Assembly: GCA_946482585.1 (NCBI GenBank)
Contig: CAMLSI010000130.1
Location: 1 to 11,504, forward strand
From: an uncultured Lysobacteraceae bacterium
GTDB taxonomy: Bacteria > Pseudomonadota > Gammaproteobacteria > Xanthomonadales > Rhodanobacteraceae
Length of the DNA stretch: 11,504 nt
Direction of reading: 5' to 3'
Below, in pieces: positions 6,341 through 11,504 of the stretch (position 1 is the stretch's first letter; each line of letters opens with the position of its first letter). A program made the translations under genes and the position numbers. A model generated the notes under the pieces. It had not been told where the DNA came from. It saw only the letters and a list, made by a program, of their open reading frames with translations, and ran no database searches.

Positions 6341-7354
6341 ATGAAGGCTTACCACGTCCATCCCGGCCAGAGTTTCGACGGCATCGTGCCGATCGAACGC
6401 CCCCTGCCCGCCCCCGGCCCGCACGAGGTGCGCGTGCGCATCCGCGCGGTGGCGCTCAACTACCGCGACCTCATGGTGATCCGCGGCGACTACAACGGCG
6501 GCAATGCGGCACCGGTGATTCCCGCCTCCGACGGCGCCGGTGACGTGATCGACGTCGGCGACCGGGTCACCCGCTTCAAGGTCGGCGACCGCGTCGCGAC
6601 AACCTTCTTCGCGTCGTGGATCGAAGGCCGCCAGACGCCGGAAAAATCCAGGCATTCGTTCGGCGGATCGATCGACGGTGCGCTCGCGCAGGAAATCGTC
6701 GTTTCGCAGGACGCGCTGTTCAAGGTCCCCGACCATCTGGACTACACCGAAGCGGCCACGCTCACCTGCGCCGGCGCGACAGCGTGGAATTCGCTGTTCG
6801 TCGAAGGCCGCGCGAAGCCGGGCGACAGCGTGCTGCTGCTGGGCACCGGCGGGGTGTCGATCTGGGGTTTGCAGCTGGCCAAGGCCGCCGGCCTGCACGC
6901 CGTGATCACCTCGTCCAGCGATGCGAAACTCGAACGCGCGCGCCGGCTCGGCGCCGACGCGACGATCAACTACACGACGACGCCGGAATGGCACGAAGAC
7001 GTCCTGCGCGCGACCGGCGGCGAAGGCGTGGAAGTCGTGATCGAAGTCGGCGGCGCGGGCACGCTGAAGAAGTCGTTGTTGTCCACGCGCATGGGCGGCA
7101 CGGTGGCGATCGTCGGCGGCGTCTCCGGCTGGGGCAGCGAAGTCGATCCGTTCCAGATGATCCGCGGCGCCAAACACGTGACCGGCATCTACGTCGGCAG
7201 CCTGGCCATGCTCGAGGATCTCGCGCGCTTCGTCGCGCTGCACCGGATCAAGCCCGTGGTCGATCGCGTGTTTCCGTTCGAGCAAGCGCGCGCGGCCTAC
7301 GAATACCTCGACAGCGGCAGTCACTTCGGCAAGGTCGTGATTTCGGTGCAGTGA
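6341..7354 (+). CDS. Zinc-free MDR alcohol dehydrogenase / quinone reductase-like enzyme
   Basis: This 337-aa protein has the full length of the medium-chain dehydrogenase/reductase family. The N-terminal substrate domain (about 1-125) has ALNYRDLMVIRG (38-49) and PASDGAG (61-67), typical of quinone-oxidoreductase-like members. A Rossmann fold for NAD(P)H follows from about 160, with LLGTGGVSIWG (166-176) holding the dinucleotide loop. The C-terminal domain ends in an EYLDSGSHFGKVVI segment. The only cysteine is C143, so neither the structural zinc cysteines nor the usual catalytic zinc ligands are present; it is a zinc-independent enzyme. It is expected to be a soluble NADPH-dependent reductase of quinones, enones or aldehydes. 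GGAG stands 6 bases before the ATG. It is divergent from the LysR gene, which probably controls it. The substrate cannot be read from the sequence. Confidence 0.93.
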   Translation: MKAYHVHPGQSFDGIVPIERPLPAPGPHEVRVRIRAVALNYRDLMVIRGDYNGGNAAPVIPASDGAGDVIDVGDRVTRFKVGDRVATTFFASWIEGRQTPEKSRHSFGGSIDGALAQEIVVSQDALFKVPDHLDYTEAATLTCAGATAWNSLFVEGRAKPGDSVLLLGTGGVSIWGLQLAKAAGLHAVITSSSDAKLERARRLGADATINYTTTPEWHEDVLRATGGEGVEVVIEVGGAGTLKKSLLSTRMGGTVAIVGGVSGWGSEVDPFQMIRGAKHVTGIYVGSLAMLEDLARFVALHRIKPVVDRVFPFEQARAAYEYLDSGSHFGKVVISVQ

Positions 7355-7490
7355 GGCAGCGCGACGGCGACGCAGCGTGTCGGTGAGCGAAACGAACCGC
7401 GACGTCCCGGTCGGCTTCCGGCCGAACGTTCGACGAAGCGCCCGCTGCGTCAGGGGATCGTCGCGTCGCAAACATCGACGCGGCGATTTC

Positions 7491-7507
7491 GCCGGCTCAC
7501 CGCCGGC
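7491..7507 (-). terminator. Short GC hairpin after the acyl-CoA dehydrogenase stop
   Basis: GCCGGC at 7491-7496 and GCCGGC at 7502-7507 can pair around a 5-base loop, 6 bases past the minus-strand stop at 7514. There is no T-run. A 9-bp inverted repeat (GACGCAGCG at 7369-7377, CGCTGCGTC at 7443-7451) also lies in the convergent gap between the two genes. Either could mark a transcription end region; both are weak. Confidence 0.22.
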
Positions 7508-7513
7508 CGGCGC

Positions 7514-9292
7514 TCAGACGACGTCCCAGGTGATCGCGCCTTTGTCGAGAATCGCCTGCGCGAGCGATTCGATTGATTTGTCTTCGTTGATGGCCATGCC
7601 GCGGACGTTGCGCCGCAGGCGGCGGCGGGCCTGACGCGTGAAGACATCGGCGATGGTGACGGCGCTGTCCCTGTCGGGATGGTTGTCGCGGACGAGGCTG
7701 TCGGCGCGCGAGAGCACGCAGAGACCGACGAACAGGTCGATCGCGATGTCGGCGATGCGTTTCTGCGCGTGCTGCTGGTCGGCGATCGTCTTGCCGTACT
7801 GACGCAGCAGCGCATCGGCAGCCTTGCTGAGCTCGACGGTGTATTTCTCGTAGGTAGTCGCGGCCTTGCGCAGGCTCGGGTGGAGTTCGCGCAGGATCTT
7901 GTCGGTGCCGTAGCCCGTGGTCTCGCTGGCTCTGCGGCGCACGTAGGTGCTCAGGACGCCGAAGCCCTTGATCGGATCGTTGAAGATGTTGCCGACGGCG
8001 GATTTGAGTTCGCTCAGCGTGGCGCCGACGTCCTTGAGGCCGGACAGCGCGATGTAGAGGCGCAGGATTTCGTTGGTGCCTTCGAAGATCGACAGGATGC
8101 GCGTGTCGCGCGTGATCTGTTCGTACGGGTATTCGCGCATGAAGCCGTTGCCGCCGGCGATCTGCAGCGCCTCGTAGCTCGCGCGCTGCACCGCTTCGCT
8201 CGCGAAGACCTTGCTGATCGCGGCTTCGACGGAATAGTCCGTACAGCCGGAGTCGATGTAGTGCGCGACCATCCAGACCGCGCTTTCGGCCGCGAAGCAG
8301 TCGACCGCGATCTGCGCGATCTTCTCGCGCACGAGGCCGAATTCCGCAATGGGCTTGCCGAACTGCTTGCGATCCTTGGCCTGTGCGCAGGCGAGCCGGA
8401 TCAGCGTCTTCATGCCGCCGACGGCGCCGCCGCCGAGACCGGTGCGGCCGTTGTTCAAGATGGCCATCGCCACCTTGAAGCCCTTGCCGACGTCGCCGAG
8501 CACCTGGTCGGCCGGAACCTTGACGTCGCTGAACGCGACGGTCGTCGTGCTCGACGCGCGGATGCCCATCTTGTCCTCGTGCGGGCCGTGGCTGACGCCG
8601 GCCTGCCCGGCCTCGACGATGAACGCGGTCATCTTGCCTTCGGGTGTGTCGGTCTTCGCGAACACCGTATAGAAGTCGGCGATGCCGCCGTTCGTGATCC
8701 AGATCTTTTCGCCGCTGAGCGTCCACGTGCCGTCGTCGTTGCGCACGGCCTTGGTGCGCACGGACGCCGCATCGGAACCGGCGCCGGCTTCGGTCAGGCA
8801 GAACGCGGCGATGGTTTTTCCGCTCGCGAGATCAGGCAGATACTTGGCCTTCTGCGCGTCGGTGCCGAACAGCAGGAGTCCTTTCATGCCGATGGAACTG
8901 TGCGCGCCGATGGTCAGCGAGACGGACGAATCGTGCGAACTCGTCTGCGACAGCACGCGCGCATACGCCGCGTTGGAAAGCCCGAGGCCACCGAATTCTT
9001 CGGGGATGATCAGGCCGAACAGGCCCATGTCGCGCAGCGCCTGGATGAATTCCGGCGGCTGTTCGGCATTGCGGTCGTAGTGTTTGAGTTCGGTGTGCTG
9101 CGGCGCGAGAAAGTCGTCGATCGCATCGAGCATCGCGCCGAGCATTTCCCGGTCGCGCTCACGCATCTTCGGATAGGGGAACAGGTTCTCTTCGACGATT
9201 TCGCCGAAGAACAGGTTCTTCGCGACGCTGACGTCGCGGCGCAGCGTGTCGGCGCCGGCGGTTTCGGCAGCGGGTGTGGTCGTGGCTTCCAT
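7514..9292 (-). CDS. Long acyl-CoA dehydrogenase, VLCAD/ACAD9-like
   Basis: At 592 aa this is about 200 residues longer than ordinary acyl-CoA dehydrogenases and matches the very-long-chain type, which carries an extra C-terminal helical domain. The acyl-CoA dehydrogenase core lies at about 50-420. Signature CLTEAGAGSDAAS is at 165-177 and the second, QIAGGNGF...RDTRI, is at 377-399. FEGTNE (403-408) gives E404 as the catalytic base, the same motif position as in human VLCAD. FAD contacts are expected around W198-T200. Residues about 430-592 are the added domain, which in VLCAD relatives helps membrane binding. The reaction is FAD-linked alpha,beta-oxidation of acyl-CoA, the first step of beta-oxidation, passing electrons to an ETF. 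GGGAG lies 5 bases before the ATG. It is single, with no other beta-oxidation gene within the window. The class is firm; chain length preference is inferred. Confidence 0.94.
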   Translation of the reverse strand: MEATTTPAAETAGADTLRRDVSVAKNLFFGEIVEENLFPYPKMRERDREMLGAMLDAIDDFLAPQHTELKHYDRNAEQPPEFIQALRDMGLFGLIIPEEFGGLGLSNAAYARVLSQTSSHDSSVSLTIGAHSSIGMKGLLLFGTDAQKAKYLPDLASGKTIAAFCLTEAGAGSDAASVRTKAVRNDDGTWTLSGEKIWITNGGIADFYTVFAKTDTPEGKMTAFIVEAGQAGVSHGPHEDKMGIRASSTTTVAFSDVKVPADQVLGDVGKGFKVAMAILNNGRTGLGGGAVGGMKTLIRLACAQAKDRKQFGKPIAEFGLVREKIAQIAVDCFAAESAVWMVAHYIDSGCTDYSVEAAISKVFASEAVQRASYEALQIAGGNGFMREYPYEQITRDTRILSIFEGTNEILRLYIALSGLKDVGATLSELKSAVGNIFNDPIKGFGVLSTYVRRRASETTGYGTDKILRELHPSLRKAATTYEKYTVELSKAADALLRQYGKTIADQQHAQKRIADIAIDLFVGLCVLSRADSLVRDNHPDRDSAVTIADVFTRQARRRLRRNVRGMAINEDKSIESLAQAILDKGAITWDVV

Positions 9293-9584
9293 GGCGGCTC
9301 CCGGGCGCTGTGCGATGGCGCAGTGTCGGCTGCGCTCGCGCCGAGGCGCAAGAAAAATAGTGGGTTGAGCGCTTGGGCGGATTGTGATTGCCGCCGCTGT
9401 TGCGGCGCATCACGCAAGCATTCGGCACGGCTGCGGCATGCGGCGCGTTTTCGCGGCGAACGCACAAGTCTGCCGCGCGCACTTTCGTCGACGTGCGGCG
9501 GCCGCGAACGCGGCGCGCCCGGCGAGGCGGCGGGAATGCGCAGCGCATGCGGAGGGCCGAGCGACGTTTCGAGATCGGACCGGC
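9293..9584. other. Intergenic region upstream of the acyl-CoA dehydrogenase
   Basis: This 292-base stretch lies between the acyl-CoA dehydrogenase start and the end of the broken gene. I find no gene. On the minus strand a T-rich run with TATTTT (complement of AAAATA at about 9353-9358) could serve as the -10 of the dehydrogenase, but the -35 position is weak. No FadR- or PsrA-type operator is evident. Confidence 0.35.
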
Positions 9585-10048
9585 TCACCGCGGGCCGTTT
9601 CCGTCGGTCGCGCCCGGGTCGGTGCCGGCGGGCGGCAGCACGACGTCCTCGTTCGCCGGTGGCCGCACACCCAGCGGCCAGACCGGTTTGTCGCCGCGGC
9701 GATATTCCACGGCCGGATAGTCGGCGGTGGCGCGGGCGCGCGGGGCGTCGTCCTGGATGACGGCCATCTTGCCCAGGGCCTGATGGATTGTCCTCGCTGT
9801 CGCGCACGAGCAGGTAGCGCGCGCCAGGACGCAGCACTGGCAAGTCGCTGAGCTGGTGGGTTTTGGTCGCCGACGGTACCGCCGCCCTGGGTCAGCACGA
9901 ACTGCGCGTTGAAATCGCCGCGCATCGCTTCAACGCGGCGGAACGTGTAGTTGCCGCTGTCGGAAAGAGAGAACGAACAGTTGCGAAAACCGAAGAGCGT
10001 GACGCGCGGGTTGCGGCCGGCAGCGCGGCGCCGGCACCGATGGCTCAT
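9585..10048 (-). pseudogene. Unrecognised gene with two apparent frameshifts
   Basis: The coding frame changes twice but resumes sensibly. From ATG 10048 it reads up to QFVLTQGGGTVG, then breaks near 9857-9866, where the minus strand has CAAAACCCA, a homopolymer run. The second frame gives QLSDLPVLRPGARYLLVRDS and breaks near 9775-9790. The third frame gives GKMAVIQDDAPRARATADYP and continues to the stop at 9585 (ends ATDGNGPR). Each break is one base in the same direction. The joined protein would be about 154 aa, with no recognisable family; it reads as a soluble or exported small beta-rich protein. A possible signal-peptide fragment (AIGAGAALPAA) lies in a different frame just after the start, which may be a third lesion. 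The gene may be decayed, or the breaks may be sequencing errors at homopolymers. It is in the same direction as its two neighbours. Confidence 0.6.
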
Positions 10049-10170
10049 TGCCTCATTGTGTATTTTCTACGCTATGCAGCTCGGCGTTGCCGCAACGCAC
10101 ATCAGGCAGGTTCGCCTGGCGCGCGGACGATCGTTGATCCATCGCCCGCCGGGGCGACGGCCGGAGCGCG

Positions 10171-11400
10171 CTACGATTTCCTGATTTCATCCGGCTTGAG
10201 CGTCGTGCGCAGATTGGTCAGGCGATTGAGCATGTCGAACCAGAACGGCGCGCCGAAGCTGATCGCGAGCGCGGTCATGAGCCAACCGAGCACTTTGTTG
10301 AGCCACTCGCTCCAGTAGCGGTCGCCGTCGCGCATCCGGTCGGGCCAGGCGTCGTCGTTCCAGCCGAGCGGCAGGCCCAGCGTCGCGGCGAAATCGAGGC
10401 GCACGTCGATCGCCTCGCGCAGTTCGCGTTCGCACGCCTCGTCGGCCGCCGTGTCCGCCGCGGATGCGGTCCCCGTCGGTGCGGGCGTCGCATTCGCGGC
10501 GTCGCCCGGCGTGGACGGCGGCGTGTTGCAAACCGGCGACGGGTTCAGTCGACTGGCGTTCGCTTCGTCGATCGCGGCGTTGACGACCCGTGTACGCACG
10601 GTCTCGTCCTGCGACAGCACGTTGACGATACGCAAGGTGTTCACGTTGAGCGCGACGGCGAGCGCGACGCCGAGCAGCATCAGCCAGACCTGCGTATAGC
10701 TGCGAAACCAGCCGGTCATGCGCTCGGCGTTTTCCGCGAACAGCTTTTCCAGCGCCTGCTGCTGGAACTGCGGCAGCGTTTTCTCCTCGTCGGTCGCGTC
10801 GCCGGCATGCAGTCGCAGCGCGAGGTCGCGCAGACGCCGGCAGTAGGCGGCGAATTCGGCGGCGTCGGCCTGCTCGCTCCTGAGCACCTCGATCGACGGC
10901 GTCGTCACGCGCGAGTGCCATGCAACCTTCAGGGCATCGAACCACGCTGCCAGGCGCTCGCGCAGCCCCGTCGGTCGCGCCGGCTGGCCGGCCTGGGCCG
11001 GCGGCTGCGTATCCGGTGCCTTGGCCGCGGCTTCCAGCACGGCGCCGGCGAAGCGGTTCGCCGGAATGTATGACGGCAGCCGGCCGTGCGCGACGCGAAT
11101 CTTGTCGGCGCGGCCACGATGGCCGAGCCGGATCGTGCCGCGCGGCCGCACTTCGCCGAGGTAGAGCGGCGCGATCGATGAGCAGCGGTAGAACGCGATC
11201 AGCAATCGGCGCGTCGCGCCGGCGTCGGCGGGCACGCCGTCGGCCGGAGCCATGCGGAAGATCTCGGCGAGTCCGCGCGCGAGCAGCCGCGCGCGCCGGC
11301 GCACGGCCGCTTCGATCAGTTCGATCGCGACCGACGCGACCGTGCTGAAGATCAGGAAGACGACGCAAAGCCCGATGAGCACTTCGACGATGGCGAGCAT
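10171..11400 (-). CDS. Unnamed membrane protein with a C-terminal FWFDMLN motif
   Basis: The start chosen is ATG 11400, which puts a GGGAG 8 bases upstream and a hydrophobic helix at the very N-terminus; an ATG at 11499 would add 33 residues. The resulting protein has 409 aa. A helix at about 2-28 (EVLIGLCVVFLIFSTVASV) anchors it. A long soluble part follows, with a Pro/Ala-rich linker near 126-145. Two more membrane helices lie at about 236-255 and 367-384. Two conserved-looking blocks stand out: AERMTGWFRSYTQ (225-237) before the second helix with ALNVNTLRIVN after it, and the C-terminal LAISFGAPFWFDMLNRL (378-394). I recall such C-terminal blocks in unnamed membrane proteins of many bacteria, but I cannot name the family or a function. 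An Ala/Thr/Pro-rich loop (290-320) is low complexity. The stop is TAG at 10171. Confidence 0.82.
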   Translation of the reverse strand: MLAIVEVLIGLCVVFLIFSTVASVAIELIEAAVRRRARLLARGLAEIFRMAPADGVPADAGATRRLLIAFYRCSSIAPLYLGEVRPRGTIRLGHRGRADKIRVAHGRLPSYIPANRFAGAVLEAAAKAPDTQPPAQAGQPARPTGLRERLAAWFDALKVAWHSRVTTPSIEVLRSEQADAAEFAAYCRRLRDLALRLHAGDATDEEKTLPQFQQQALEKLFAENAERMTGWFRSYTQVWLMLLGVALAVALNVNTLRIVNVLSQDETVRTRVVNAAIDEANASRLNPSPVCNTPPSTPGDAANATPAPTGTASAADTAADEACERELREAIDVRLDFAATLGLPLGWNDDAWPDRMRDGDRYWSEWLNKVLGWLMTALAISFGAPFWFDMLNRLTNLRTTLKPDEIRKS

Positions 11401-11504
11401 CCCGCTGACTCCCGCGAACGAGGCGATGACGAACGGCGTCGCATTGGCGCGAAAGTATCGGATGCAGCAGGCGCCGCGCAACACGCGGCCGATTGCCATC
11501 AGGC

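Noticed and set aside
5107..6543. A 478-residue plus-strand open frame across the LysR gene and into the MDR gene
   Set aside because: It overlaps two genes identified by domain motifs, one of them in another frame on the same strand. No motif and no plausible start signal.
6326..7471. A minus-strand open frame of 381 residues opposite the MDR gene
   Set aside because: Antisense to a gene with a complete MDR fold, with His/Arg/Asp-rich shadow composition.
7679..9760. A 693-residue plus-strand open frame
   Set aside because: It runs antisense across the whole acyl-CoA dehydrogenase gene and on into the broken gene. It has no recognisable motif, and its Arg/Asp/Val-rich composition mirrors the opposite strand.
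10134..10147. TTGATCCATCGCCC as a third FNR/Anr box
   Set aside because: Only the left half matches; the right half lacks the ATCAA arm.

Overview
The window is GC-rich chromosomal DNA from a proteobacterium. I favour a gammaproteobacterium of the Xanthomonadales/Rhodanobacter-like kind, from three hints: the style of the proteins, FNR/Anr-type operator sequences, and a LysR regulator divergent from an MDR oxidoreductase. None of these fixes the taxon. There are no tRNA or rRNA genes, CRISPR arrays or insertion sequences. Almost all long open frames opposite the genes are antisense artefacts of high GC.

Layout. (1) Positions 1-1230, minus strand: an exported beta-propeller (WD40-like) protein of unknown role, with a perfect 10-bp hairpin 65 bases past its stop. 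(2) 1452-5058, plus strand: a cluster of four genes. They encode a tandem universal stress protein, a metallo-beta-lactamase/beta-CASP RNase-like protein, a DUF1003 membrane protein and a GNAT acetyltransferase that resembles the catalytic domain of bacterial protein lysine acetyltransferases. Two FNR/Anr-like boxes sit in this cluster, one before the stress-protein gene (9 of 10 consensus bases) and one before the GNAT gene (10 of 10). Their spacing to the start codons is nearly the same. The cluster therefore looks like a low-oxygen stress unit acting at the levels of stress sensing, RNA turnover, the membrane and protein acetylation. (3) 5059-5298: a short convergent gap that may hold a decayed piece of a zinc alcohol dehydrogenase. 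(4) 5299-7354: a LysR regulator divergently paired with a zinc-free MDR alcohol dehydrogenase/quinone reductase-like enzyme. (5) 7514-9292, minus strand: a long (592 aa) VLCAD-type acyl-CoA dehydrogenase for fatty acid beta-oxidation. (6) 9585-10048, minus strand: an unrecognised gene whose reading frame appears broken twice. (7) 10171-11400, minus strand: an unnamed membrane protein with an N-terminal anchor and two C-terminal membrane segments.

The best-supported new observation is the pair of Anr/FNR boxes marking the stress cluster. The broken gene and the ADH-like remnant are the other points worth checking.
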